A stretch of 64,000 nucleotides of DNA from Alphaproteobacteria bacterium. Lineage in GTDB: Bacteria > Pseudomonadota > Alphaproteobacteria > Rs-D84. The translations under genes were made by a program, and so were the position numbers. This document shows positions 18,533-27,641 of the stretch, in pieces. Position 1 is the stretch's first letter. The number at the start of each line of letters is the position of its first letter. The DNA lies in contig JAKSTC010000001.1 in NCBI GenBank assembly GCA_024402765.1, positions 67,170 through 131,169 of the forward strand, in the 5' to 3' direction. Below the pieces are notes generated by a model, which was not told the DNA's origin, searched no databases, and was given only the letters and a program-made list of their open reading frames with translations.

Positions 18533-19210
18533 TTACTTACGAAAATGTGCCAACACAAAATCTGCGACAACCATTCCGATAAATGCACCCAACAAAACAT
18601 CTGTTGGCCAATGTGCACCAACAGCAACACGCGACACACCAATTAATATTGCGAATGACCAAGTAAGCGGTTTATACTTTGGCTTTAACATCCCCACCAT
18701 AACCAGCGCAGCAAATGTCGCAAATGTATGCCCCGACGGCATCGAATTAAATGCCCAATCTGTCGCAAACGGTTTAAAACCCGTTATACCCAACGCTTCA
18801 AAAAATACAGGTCTGAAACGACCAATACAAATCTTTAATATTTTACCAATAACACTTGCACACAATACCGAACAAAACATCCAAAACGCATAATTGTTTT
18901 TAACCTTTGCATATGCATCTTTTATAATACTAATTAATTTTAAATTTTTTACATTATTCTTAAAACTATTTGGTGATTTCAGAATTTTCTTTATATACAC
19001 ATATAATGTAACAATACCAAAACCAACCAACCAAACCCATGCATCAAATACATATTCAAAAATTTTAAACAAACCACAATCCAGGTTACGCAACAAAACA
19101 TATAGCGGTTTATCAAACCACGCGACACCCAACACGCACAATACGATTACGACTATTGCGCTAAAACCCAACAAGCGCCATTTGATTTTATTATCTTTGG
19201 ATAGAAACAT
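18533..19210 (-). CDS. PAP2-family membrane phosphatase
   Basis: 225 residues with about six membrane helices and all three PAP2 signatures: KICIGRFRP (K-x6-RP), PSGH in FNSMPSGHTFA, and SRVAVGAHWPTD (SR-x5-H-x3-D). Members dephosphorylate undecaprenyl pyrophosphate, phosphatidate or lipid A. The position between the sec cluster and ftsK does not decide the substrate. AGGGGAAA precedes the ATG. Confidence 0.88.
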   Translation of the reverse strand: MFLSKDNKIKWRLLGFSAIVVIVLCVLGVAWFDKPLYVLLRNLDCGLFKIFEYVFDAWVWLVGFGIVTLYVYIKKILKSPNSFKNNVKNLKLISIIKDAYAKVKNNYAFWMFCSVLCASVIGKILKICIGRFRPVFFEALGITGFKPFATDWAFNSMPSGHTFATFAALVMVGMLKPKYKPLTWSFAILIGVSRVAVGAHWPTDVLLGAFIGMVVADFVLAHFRK

Positions 19211-19220
19211 GCAATTTCCC

Positions 19221-20723
19221 CTATTCTGAAATTAAACGATTATAAATTTTATCATCTGTCAAAATTTTAACAGACATCGCCGCAGATAATGCGTCTTCAT
19301 CTTCGCCCGATGTAATAACAGGACACCCACGACGCAGGGCATTTATATCAACGTCTGTATCCTGATTATAATCATGACGATTGAAATCATTATTTATAAC
19401 ATTTACCAAAAACGCACTCTGTTGTGATTCAGAACGAATATTAGACAAACACACTAACGGAAAAACACCACGACCATCTATATTTCTACCGCTATTTGTT
19501 TTTAATGACTTATTCATCAACTCTAATATACCACCATTTTTTAAATCTATACGTGTTGCGACACGGCCCACGCCTGCTGTTGGTGTTCCAATCAACACTG
19601 CGCGTTCATATTCATATAATGCCGCGGCTATTGCCTCTGCGGTGCCACGCGTCATATCAGACACCACCGCAACAATTTTTGCGTCGGTTACTGCATCACC
19701 ACCCGGTACCACCTCAACCTCTTGGGCCATGGTTTCAACAACACGCATTATTGGCACCGCCCCCAAGAACAAACCAGACATCTGTGCCGCAGAACGAATA
19801 TCATCACCCGTTGCAGAACGCAAATCTAAAATTATACCACTGGTCGACGCATATTTTTCCAACGCTTCACTCACAATTGCCACGGAATTATCAGATACAC
19901 GATGAACAACAATTTCCAATATTTCTTCACCATCTGTTGTTGTTCTGTGAATTATATCTGCATCACTAAGTACAACTGTTGCGCGTCTTAATACAACATC
20001 ACGATTGCCCATCGGTGTTAATAAATGTAATTTAAGTGTCCCCGAACTTAATCCATTGAATGCGACATCTATATCACCATCTGACAATTCTGATATTTCA
20101 CGTCCATTTATTTTATCAATTAAATCACCTTCGGATATACCGGCAATATCCGCAGGCGAAGATTTATAAATCCCAGTGATACGAAAATTACCATACTGAT
20201 CACGTGCGCCTTGAATTCCTGCACTGGTTAAAATTCGTCCATCTTGTAACAAATCTTGTTCAGAATAAATATAACGTCCATTTTCATCAATACCCTTTAC
20301 CAACGCATCAACCAGAATCTTATAAATTTGCTCTTCGCTGAATTGCTGTAATCTGGAATCATTTTCCATTATCTTTAATAAAACCGCGGTTGTTATTTCA
20401 CCAAAGGAACGCCAATCTTTATCGCTTGGGCGCGGATAATTTCCGATAATAGAATCCCCCCAAACCAAAACAACGCGTTCATCAGTCGCGGCGATATGCG
20501 CCTTAGGATTAAGGTTTTCCAACGATTCAATTGCGACATTTACACTTTTACCCGCCCAACGAACACCGTCTAGTTTTTCATAAATATCAGCAATATTATC
20601 AGATAGCACAGATAGGTTTATACCATTGGGTGCACGGTCTGTTTCGGTAAACATACCATCACCCAAACAGATAGCGGGAATAAACCCGAAAACCAAGATT
20701 GAAATCAATTTTAATATTTTCAT
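19221..20723 (-). CDS. S41 C-terminal-processing-protease homologue lacking the catalytic Ser/Lys dyad
   Basis: 500 residues with a signal peptide (about 20), a PDZ domain (about 170-240, GDLIDKINGREISEL) and an S41 domain. Aligned with the E. coli Prc core, the motif that normally reads SASASE is here TRGTAE, so the nucleophilic serine position is glycine. The general-base lysine of FGKG is valine in TAGVGRV. Spacing between the two positions is conserved (25 residues), so the alignment is reliable. The protein is therefore probably a periplasmic non-proteolytic relative. It sits directly downstream of secF. Confidence 0.85.
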   Translation of the reverse strand: MKILKLISILVFGFIPAICLGDGMFTETDRAPNGINLSVLSDNIADIYEKLDGVRWAGKSVNVAIESLENLNPKAHIAATDERVVLVWGDSIIGNYPRPSDKDWRSFGEITTAVLLKIMENDSRLQQFSEEQIYKILVDALVKGIDENGRYIYSEQDLLQDGRILTSAGIQGARDQYGNFRITGIYKSSPADIAGISEGDLIDKINGREISELSDGDIDVAFNGLSSGTLKLHLLTPMGNRDVVLRRATVVLSDADIIHRTTTDGEEILEIVVHRVSDNSVAIVSEALEKYASTSGIILDLRSATGDDIRSAAQMSGLFLGAVPIMRVVETMAQEVEVVPGGDAVTDAKIVAVVSDMTRGTAEAIAAALYEYERAVLIGTPTAGVGRVATRIDLKNGGILELMNKSLKTNSGRNIDGRGVFPLVCLSNIRSESQQSAFLVNVINNDFNRHDYNQDTDVDINALRRGCPVITSGEDEDALSAAMSVKILTDDKIYNRLISE

Positions 20724-20749
20724 ATTTATCCCCCTACTGTGTGTAGTAA

Positions 20750-21616
20750 TTACTTTATATCTGATTCACGTAAGTTAAAGTGATACAAAATTACATTCGA
20801 TATATACATACTGGTCAAAGTTCCAGATACGACCGAGAATGTCATAGCAATTGCAAAATCACGCAACATTGCACCACCGAACAAATATATACCAACCAAC
20901 GCCAATATCGTTGATACAGATGTCATAACCGTTCTGCGTAACATTTCATTAACAGACAAATCAATAACATCACTCATTGGCATTTTATGATAACGTTTCA
21001 TATTTTCTTCGATTCGGTCATAGTTCACAACCTTATCATTAATGGAATATCCAACACCCATCAAAATAACCGCAATCGCTGTTTGGTCAAATTCCAATCC
21101 CATAATCGAATAAAAACCAAACATTAAAACAAAGTCTATTAACAACGAAACAAACGATCCGATTGCATATCCACCGCGATATTGTATCCAAACATAAATT
21201 GCCATCATGACAAACGAAACCAAGATAGCCAAGATACCACCACGAACCAATTCGCCACCGATTTTTGGTCCAACAATCTGGACCTGGGAATATGTAACAT
21301 TTTCACCTAAGATATTTTTTATTTCGTGCACACGTTCATTTTGTTGTGTATCCGTCGCCCCCTTGGGCAAACCAACACGCACCAAAACCGAACCACCGTC
21401 CACAGCCTGTAATTCAGGGTCAAATGCAGACAATTCATGTCGCATTTTATCAATGGTATATTCTGCGTTAACTGGTGTCACCTCCATCGAAATACCACCA
21501 GCAAAATCAATACCATAATTTAAGCCTTTGAATATCAAAGACAACACAGATAAAACCATCGCAATACCAAAAACCCAATACGATAATTTACGATATTTCA
21601 TAAAATGTAGTTGCAT
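20750..21616 (-). CDS. secF: Protein-export membrane protein SecF
   Basis: 288 residues with six predicted membrane helices, the N-terminal NYGIDFAGGISMEV motif and the C-terminal VGYSINDKVVNYDRI motif that identify SecF. With SecD it uses the proton gradient to help late stages of Sec translocation. The start is 2 bases after secD and the order is yajC-secD-secF. Confidence 0.96.
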   Translation of the reverse strand: MQLHFMKYRKLSYWVFGIAMVLSVLSLIFKGLNYGIDFAGGISMEVTPVNAEYTIDKMRHELSAFDPELQAVDGGSVLVRVGLPKGATDTQQNERVHEIKNILGENVTYSQVQIVGPKIGGELVRGGILAILVSFVMMAIYVWIQYRGGYAIGSFVSLLIDFVLMFGFYSIMGLEFDQTAIAVILMGVGYSINDKVVNYDRIEENMKRYHKMPMSDVIDLSVNEMLRRTVMTSVSTILALVGIYLFGGAMLRDFAIAMTFSVVSGTLTSMYISNVILYHFNLRESDIK

Positions 21617-21618
21617 AA

Positions 21619-23187
21619 TTATTCCCCTTTACGAACTTTAACATAATCAATTGCTCTATTCTTGCCAGCCATGTACCAATCAATAAGGACACGCGACAAG
21701 CATAAACATGTGAATAATGTTGTAATAACACCGACCGATAATGTGACTGCAAATCCACGAATCGGTCCTGCACCAAATTGGAACAACACCAATGCGCAAA
21801 TCAAATTAGTCAATTCACTATCCATTACTGTTTTTGCAGAACGACGGAAACCTTCATCAACCGCACGCAATGTTGGAACACCCGCCCTGACTTCATCGCG
21901 GATTCGTTCGAATGGCAAAATGTTTGCGTCAACCGCCATACCCAATGTTAATACAATACCCGCAATACCCGGCAATGTAAGTGTTGCACCAAATAACGCG
22001 GACACACCGATAATCATCGCCAAATTTACCATCAAAACCAAATCTGCAATAGCCCCAAATCTGCCGTATAACAATATCATAAACAAAACAACAAACAGAA
22101 CACCAACCGCAGACCCAATTTTACCGGCCGCAATTGTATCGGCACCCAAACCTGCACCAACTGTTCTTTCTTCGATAACCTGCAGGGGTGCCGGCAATGC
22201 ACCACTGCGCAACAGCACCGCTAAATCTTTGGCCCCCTGAAGCGTAAAGCCACCTGATATTTGACCACGACCGCCCGGAATTGGTTCACGAATTGTTGGC
22301 GCAGACAGAACACGTCCGTCCAATACAATTGCGAATCGTTCATTAACATGTTCTGTTGTTAATCTCGCAAAACGACGCGCACCTGTTGTATCAAACACAG
22401 TTGTAACAACCGGCATATTATTTTGATCAAAATCCGCCTGGGAATCTTTTAACGATTCGCCTGACACCTCTACATGCGAATACACCGGCACCATTTGTGA
22501 TGGCGAATCCATATACGGTAAAAATTCTGTTCCGTTTGGTGCACGTCCAGACGCCAACTGTTCCTGGGTAATATTTTCATTTACCAAATGGAAAGTCATT
22601 TTGGCGGTTTGACCAATTAACTCTTTGATATGTTCTGGGTTATCAACACCCGGCAACTGAATCAAAATATATTTACCGCCCTGGGATTGAATTGATGGTT
22701 CTTTGGTCCCCAATGCATCAATACGACGACGCACAATTTCAATACTACGCGCCAGCGCATCATCAATCATTTCTTGCTTATGTTTATCGGTATATTCAAG
22801 TGTGACTGTATTACCTGTGGACGAAATATCAACACCCACACCCAACGCACTGCGCAAACGTCCCTTGGCATCAGATATATCCGATGAATCACGAACATTA
22901 AATGAAATAACACCATCATTATTACGCAGCCCAGAAAAACGAATCACACCCTTGTTTCTATCAATCAATGCACTACGTGTTTCATCATACAGTTGAACCG
23001 CTTTATCTTTGAACATTGCGGTTGTATCAACCTCTAATAACAATTGCGCCCCACCCTTTAGATCCAATCCAAGTGGAACCGGTTGCACCCATGACGGATA
23101 ATATTTTTGTAAATTTGAATCAAGCGTTGGTCCAACCAACCACACACCAAATATAGAAATCAGAATAATTAACCATTTCTTCCACAT
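21619..23187 (-). CDS. secD: Protein-export membrane protein SecD
   Basis: 522 residues: one N-terminal helix, GLDLKGGAQLLLEVD, a large periplasmic P1 domain (RRIDALGTKEPSIQSQG), then five membrane helices with GMAVDANILPFERIRDE near the C-terminus. This is the normal alphaproteobacterial length. It pairs with SecF immediately downstream and YajC 11 bases upstream. Confidence 0.97.
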   Translation of the reverse strand: MWKKWLIILISIFGVWLVGPTLDSNLQKYYPSWVQPVPLGLDLKGGAQLLLEVDTTAMFKDKAVQLYDETRSALIDRNKGVIRFSGLRNNDGVISFNVRDSSDISDAKGRLRSALGVGVDISSTGNTVTLEYTDKHKQEMIDDALARSIEIVRRRIDALGTKEPSIQSQGGKYILIQLPGVDNPEHIKELIGQTAKMTFHLVNENITQEQLASGRAPNGTEFLPYMDSPSQMVPVYSHVEVSGESLKDSQADFDQNNMPVVTTVFDTTGARRFARLTTEHVNERFAIVLDGRVLSAPTIREPIPGGRGQISGGFTLQGAKDLAVLLRSGALPAPLQVIEERTVGAGLGADTIAAGKIGSAVGVLFVVLFMILLYGRFGAIADLVLMVNLAMIIGVSALFGATLTLPGIAGIVLTLGMAVDANILPFERIRDEVRAGVPTLRAVDEGFRRSAKTVMDSELTNLICALVLFQFGAGPIRGFAVTLSVGVITTLFTCLCLSRVLIDWYMAGKNRAIDYVKVRKGE

Positions 23188-23198
23188 AACAAAAACCT

Positions 23199-23507
23199 TT
23201 ATTTTTCAACACTTGCAATTGCACCTTTGGAAACCTCTATAACTACACCTTTTGCAATTTCCATTTCAATTGTTTTTTCATTAATCTTTTTCACAGTGCC
23301 ATAAATACCCGCCGCCAAAATACGATTACCAACCTTGATAGAATCAACCATTTTCTGATATTCTGCCATACGCTTTTTATTTGGACGAACCATTAACAAA
23401 TAAATTATTCCGAAAATAACAGCACAATAAATTACCAAACCTAAAAAACTACCCTGTTGTGCCGGTGCTGTTTGTGTTACTGTATCAACAACTTGTGTCG
23501 CTTCCAT
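23199..23507 (-). CDS. yajC: Preprotein translocase accessory subunit YajC
   Basis: 102 residues from the ATG at 23507, which has AAGGAG 7 bases upstream; the longer frame has no such site. One membrane helix (about 22-43) leads into MVRPNKKRMAEYQKM and a small beta domain (VGNRILAAGIYGTVKKI). YajC associates with SecDF and heads the sec operon. Confidence 0.95.
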   Translation of the reverse strand: MEATQVVDTVTQTAPAQQGSFLGLVIYCAVIFGIIYLLMVRPNKKRMAEYQKMVDSIKVGNRILAAGIYGTVKKINEKTIEMEIAKGVVIEVSKGAIASVEK

Positions 23508-23592
23508 ATTTAATCTCCTTTTTATTATGGTTCCAGAATAGACGATATTTCCTGTTGTGTAAAGCAAAAAACAGCACAACTTACAGCAAATA

Positions 23593-23616
23593 AAAAATGC
23601 CCGAACGGGCATTTTT
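23593..23616. terminator. Terminator downstream of ppdK
   Basis: AAAAATGCCC/GGGCATTTTT with loop GAAC (stem 23593-23602 with 23607-23616). It lies 3 bases beyond the ppdK stop and before yajC, so it separates the two minus-strand units. Confidence 0.85.
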
Positions 23617-23618
23617 TA

Positions 23619-26279
23619 TTATTTATTGCGTGGGTATTTGACCGCCGCTTGTGCCGCCGCCAGACGTGCGATTGGCACGCGGAACGGACTGCACGATACA
23701 GAATCAAAACCAACCTGGTGGAAAAATTGGATAGAGTCCGGATCCCCACCATGTTCACCACAAACCCCTAAGTGAATATTTGCACCCTTGGTTGCGCGTG
23801 CTTTTGCAACTGCATCCTTTATCAACAGACCAACGCCCAATTGATCAACAGATGCAAATGGATCTGCAACATATACACCACGTGCGCGATATTCTTCCAA
23901 GATTTTACCTGTATCATCACGTGACATACCGAGTGTTGTTTGTGTCAAATCGTTTGTTCCAAATTCAAAGAACGAACAGCTTTCTGCGATTTCATTGGCC
24001 AGTAATGCCGCACGTGGCAATTCAATCATTGAACCAACTGTGTATTCAACTTTTTCACCTGTTTCTGCAAACAATGCAGATGCAGTTGAATCAATCACAG
24101 CCTTAACAATATCAACTTCTTTCTTGGAACCAACCAATGGCACTTCGATTTCTGGGAATACGCGAACACCCGCCTTTTGGCATTCCAATGCCGCAGACAA
24201 AATCGCACGTGTTTGCATTTCGCAAATTTCAGGATATGTAATTGCCAATCTGCAACCACGATGTCCCAACATTGGATTTTGTTCACGCAATGCTTCACTA
24301 CGCGCCTTGATGAATTCTACTGATTTGCCAATATGCTTAGACAACACTTCGATTTCTTCATCTGTATGTGGCAAGAATTCATGTAGTGGTGGATCAATCA
24401 AACGAATTGTAACCGGCAGACCGTCCATAATTTTGAACAATTCAACCATATCCGCTTTTTGATAAGGCAACAATTTTGCCAATGCTGCGCGACGGCCTGC
24501 TTCATCATCAGCCAAAATCATTTCGCGCAAATCTTGGATACGTGATGGGTCAAAGAACATATGTTCTGTACGAACCAAACCAATACCTTCGGCACCAAAG
24601 TCGCGTGCTTGTTTTGCATCTTTTGGTGTTTCTGCATTTGCCTTTACCTTCAAAACTTTGATTTCATCAACCCATTGCATCAATGTTCCAAAGTTACCAG
24701 TCAACTCCACAGATACTGTTGGAACCGCACCTTCGATGATTTGCCCTTTGGCACCATCGATAGAAACCCAATCACCTTCGTGAATAACTGCGCCAGATGT
24801 TGTTTTCAAAGTTTTCGCTTCATAGTCAATTTTAATATCAGGCGATCCAGATACGCATGGTGTTCCCATACCACGTGCAACCACCGCAGCGTGTGATGTC
24901 ATACCACCACGTGCAGTAATAACACCCTGGGCTGCATTCATACCGGCAATATCTTCGGGCGATGTTTCAATACGAATCAACATAACCTTTTTGCCTTCTT
25001 TGTTCCATTTTTCTGCATCTTCGGCATTAAATACTGCCTGACCTACTGCTGCCCCTGGGGATGCTGGCAAACCATTTGCAATAACTTTCTTTTCTGCTTT
25101 TGGATCCAACATTGGGTGCAACAAGTGATTCAACTGGTCTGCACCAACGCGCAAAATTGCTTCTTCTTTGGTAAGCAAACCTTCAGACACCATTTCAACC
25201 GCCATACGAACAGCCGCCGCCGCAGTACGTTTACCATTACGGCATTGCAACATCCACAATTTTTTATGTTCAATTGTGAATTCCATATCTTGCATATCTT
25301 TATAATGCTGTTCCAATTTATTGCGAACATCAACCAACTGGGCATAAACCTCTGGCATCGCTTCTTCTAATGATACACGACCCGATTCGTCTTTGGCCAT
25401 TGGCTGTGGTGTACGAATACCCGCCACAACATCTTCCCCTTGGGCATTAATTAAATATTCACCATAGAATTTATTTTCACCTGTTGCAGGGTCACGACTG
25501 AAACACACACCCGTTGCAGAATCATCACCAGAATTTCCAAACACCATCGCCTGGACATTCACAGCGGTTCCCCAATCGCCAGGGATATTATTCAACTTAC
25601 GATATGTGATCGCTTTCTTGGACATCCAAGAACCAAATACGGCACCAATACCCAACTCTAATTGTTCCCATGGATCCTGGGGGAATACTTTACCGATTTT
25701 AACACCGATTTCTTTGAACTTTTCAACCAAGTCTTTCAAATCATCAGCGGTCAATTCTGTATCAACTTTGTAACCCTTATCTTCCTTCATGCGTTCCAAA
25801 GTGTGTTCGAACAAATCAATATCTGCGCCCAACACAACATCACTAAACATCATGATAAAGCGACGATAAGAATCATATGCAAAACGCTCCGATCCTGAAA
25901 TTTTTGCCAACGCTTTTACTGTTTCATCGTTTAAGCCTAAATTCAAAACTGTATCCATCATACCCGGCATAGAAACACGCGCGCCCGAACGAACAGACAC
26001 CAACAATGGATTTTCCATATCTGCGAACTTTTTACCCATAATTGTTTCAATATGTGAAATACCGTCACGCACCTGGTCCATCAGGTCCGATGGATATGTT
26101 TGACCATTTTCATAATAATATGTACAAACATCAGTTGTAACCGTAAATCCCGCAGGAACCGGCAAACCAACCAAATTCATTTCTGCCAAATTAGCACCCT
26201 TACCACCCAGCAGATTACGCATATCTGCACGTCCTTCGGCGGCACCATTACCGAATTTATATACCCATTTTTCGCTCAT
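23619..26279 (-). CDS. ppdK: Pyruvate, phosphate dikinase
   Basis: 886 residues from the ATG at 26279 (MSEKWVYKFG), which is preceded by AAAGGAGA; the 58-codon upstream extension has no such site. The N-terminal ATP-grasp domain contains GGKGANLAEM. The phosphohistidine domain has GGMTSHAAVVARGMG (His is the swivelling phospho-carrier), and the C-terminal PEP-binding barrel has the catalytic cysteine in GVCGEHGGDP. It interconverts pyruvate + ATP + Pi with PEP + AMP + PPi, common in anaerobes using PPi-linked glycolysis. It appears monocistronic and ends at a strong hairpin. Confidence 0.97.
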   Translation of the reverse strand: MSEKWVYKFGNGAAEGRADMRNLLGGKGANLAEMNLVGLPVPAGFTVTTDVCTYYYENGQTYPSDLMDQVRDGISHIETIMGKKFADMENPLLVSVRSGARVSMPGMMDTVLNLGLNDETVKALAKISGSERFAYDSYRRFIMMFSDVVLGADIDLFEHTLERMKEDKGYKVDTELTADDLKDLVEKFKEIGVKIGKVFPQDPWEQLELGIGAVFGSWMSKKAITYRKLNNIPGDWGTAVNVQAMVFGNSGDDSATGVCFSRDPATGENKFYGEYLINAQGEDVVAGIRTPQPMAKDESGRVSLEEAMPEVYAQLVDVRNKLEQHYKDMQDMEFTIEHKKLWMLQCRNGKRTAAAAVRMAVEMVSEGLLTKEEAILRVGADQLNHLLHPMLDPKAEKKVIANGLPASPGAAVGQAVFNAEDAEKWNKEGKKVMLIRIETSPEDIAGMNAAQGVITARGGMTSHAAVVARGMGTPCVSGSPDIKIDYEAKTLKTTSGAVIHEGDWVSIDGAKGQIIEGAVPTVSVELTGNFGTLMQWVDEIKVLKVKANAETPKDAKQARDFGAEGIGLVRTEHMFFDPSRIQDLREMILADDEAGRRAALAKLLPYQKADMVELFKIMDGLPVTIRLIDPPLHEFLPHTDEEIEVLSKHIGKSVEFIKARSEALREQNPMLGHRGCRLAITYPEICEMQTRAILSAALECQKAGVRVFPEIEVPLVGSKKEVDIVKAVIDSTASALFAETGEKVEYTVGSMIELPRAALLANEIAESCSFFEFGTNDLTQTTLGMSRDDTGKILEEYRARGVYVADPFASVDQLGVGLLIKDAVAKARATKGANIHLGVCGEHGGDPDSIQFFHQVGFDSVSCSPFRVPIARLAAAQAAVKYPRNK

Positions 26280-26405
26280 AATATCTCCTTTGATAAAAGC
26301 CTTGCGATTGTGGGGCAAAAGTATCCCAAAAGCAAGTAAAAATTTGTTAATTTTAAGATTTCTTTCCAAGCGCAGATTTTTACAACCTGTGTTAAAATTT
26401 ATGAT

Positions 26406-26891
26406 ATGAAACGAAAATTTGATAGCTATGGCGCAATTATACTGGGGATACACGACGCAGTGGTCAGTATAACTGGAACAATCGCAGGTTTAACATTTAC
26501 ATTAACCAATCGGCGATTACTATTGCTGACCTGTATCATAATGTCCGTTGTTGATGCAATGTCTATGACGGCGGCAAACTACCTGGCAACCAAGACCGAT
26601 AATGTTCGTAATGCAAAAATCGCAGGATTCGCAACAGGCGCAGCATATATCATAACATCTGTGCTATTATTGGCACCATTTGCAATATTCACAAATGTAA
26701 ATACTGCATTTGTTTCAACTATATTGATTGCGATTGGAATACTGCTTGGGTTTAATATTTGTGTTGGTCACCACAGACGCAGCGATTTTGTAAAACCATT
26801 TATAGAAATGCTGATAATTTGCACAGTTGTATCAATTGTCGCATTCGCCATCGGTCAATACGCAAAAATTTTCTTGGGGATAGAAATATAG
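26406..26891 (+). CDS. Small VIT1/CCC1-family membrane protein
   Basis: 161 residues with four or five membrane helices. GIHDAVVSITGTIAGL at the N-terminus and MSMTAANYLATKTD match the two hallmark segments of the VIT1/CCC1 iron/manganese transporter family (normally GxxDGxxxxxGxxxGL and SMAxxEYxS). Several usual acidic metal ligands are missing in the middle, and the protein is shorter than typical (about 230), so metal transport is uncertain. It is divergent from ppdK and ends 6 bases before a convergent gene. Confidence 0.65.
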   Translation: MKRKFDSYGAIILGIHDAVVSITGTIAGLTFTLTNRRLLLLTCIIMSVVDAMSMTAANYLATKTDNVRNAKIAGFATGAAYIITSVLLLAPFAIFTNVNTAFVSTILIAIGILLGFNICVGHHRRSDFVKPFIEMLIICTVVSIVAFAIGQYAKIFLGIEI

Positions 26892-26900
26892 TTCGCACTA
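26889..26900. repeat. Small tetraloop palindrome overlapping the stop codon of tip-variable protein 1
   Basis: TAGT-TCGC-ACTA on the plus strand, 4-bp arms and a 4-base loop, overlapping the stop codon of the minus-strand gene. A similar palindrome sits at the same place in the paralogue (32788-32801). Confidence 0.4.
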
Positions 26901-27641
26901 ATTCCCAACTGACCCGAACATAGCCGAACGAAAGCCCGAGTAGACCCGGAAGCCGTCCCCGCAGTGGTCCGCACAATAGAACGCGCAAGCGGCCGCAGAG
27001 GCGCGGTCGATGTAGAACACCCAACGCGACACAGCCGGAAACGTCATTTTACACCAGCAATACTGTCCCTTATCTGTTTGGTTAAAGTTTTGGTTCGTAG
27101 ATTGTGCATATGTACCAGGTGTGCTATTACACGATGCTATGCCCTTTACTATGCCATAACTAAATGTCACACTCCAGGTTTGGTCTGTTGTCAGGCCGTA
27201 TGTAGCGGTGTTTTTGGTCCATGCACCAGATTCCCCAGTACTATCATTCATAAAGCCGTAATCTGTCCCATTCGGATCTGGATCTATGCATTGGCTAAAA
27301 CCGAGGTAGTATTGTCCGTTCGGGCATTGTGAATGTGGAACAAGTTCAAATACAAAATTGCCTGTATTGCCGTTCCATACTAGGTTATACCGACCTCCAC
27401 TCGGGCCCGTTGGTAGTTTATCCTGTTTTGTTGAATCGTGATAACTGGTTGTTATGTATCCACTATCGTTCGTAAATGAACTTAGGTTTGTGGGTTTGTT
27501 GCTTAAATCATCATATGAACCTGTTTTTGCAACCGCCGGCAAAGAATCAACAACACTGTCCACATATGTCGTTGATGCAATATCGGCATATGATATATTA
27601 CATATCGTTATTAAACCTGATATTATAAATATTCTTTTCAT
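26898..27641 (-). CDS. Secreted tail-fibre-like protein with variable cysteine-scaffolded tip, paralogue 1
   Basis: 247 residues: signal peptide (MKRIFIISGLITICNISYA), then IASTTYVDSVV, a stalk with fibre-type repeats (GSYDDLSNKPT), the shared block GGRYNLVWNGNTGNFVFE, a middle domain with FSQCIDPD, and a C-terminal domain from about 185 (YCWCKMTFP). The last 41 residues begin RWVFY and keep C-x3-C-x3-C and FGSVG with the second copy at 32.8 kb, but most residues between differ. The tip DNA is GC-rich with many NNC codons, unlike the AT-rich surroundings. The gene follows a conserved structured leader. Surface adhesin or receptor-binding tip is inferred; no enzyme motif is seen. Confidence 0.7.
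   Translation of the reverse strand: MKRIFIISGLITICNISYADIASTTYVDSVVDSLPAVAKTGSYDDLSNKPTNLSSFTNDSGYITTSYHDSTKQDKLPTGPSGGRYNLVWNGNTGNFVFELVPHSQCPNGQYYLGFSQCIDPDPNGTDYGFMNDSTGESGAWTKNTATYGLTTDQTWSVTFSYGIVKGIASCNSTPGTYAQSTNQNFNQTDKGQYCWCKMTFPAVSRWVFYIDRASAAACAFYCADHCGDGFRVYSGFRSAMFGSVGN

Noticed and set aside
26280-26453. 58-codon N-terminal extension of PpdK
   Set aside because: No homology to PPDK; strong ribosome-binding site before the ATG at 26279; the extension would overlap the divergent VIT-like gene.
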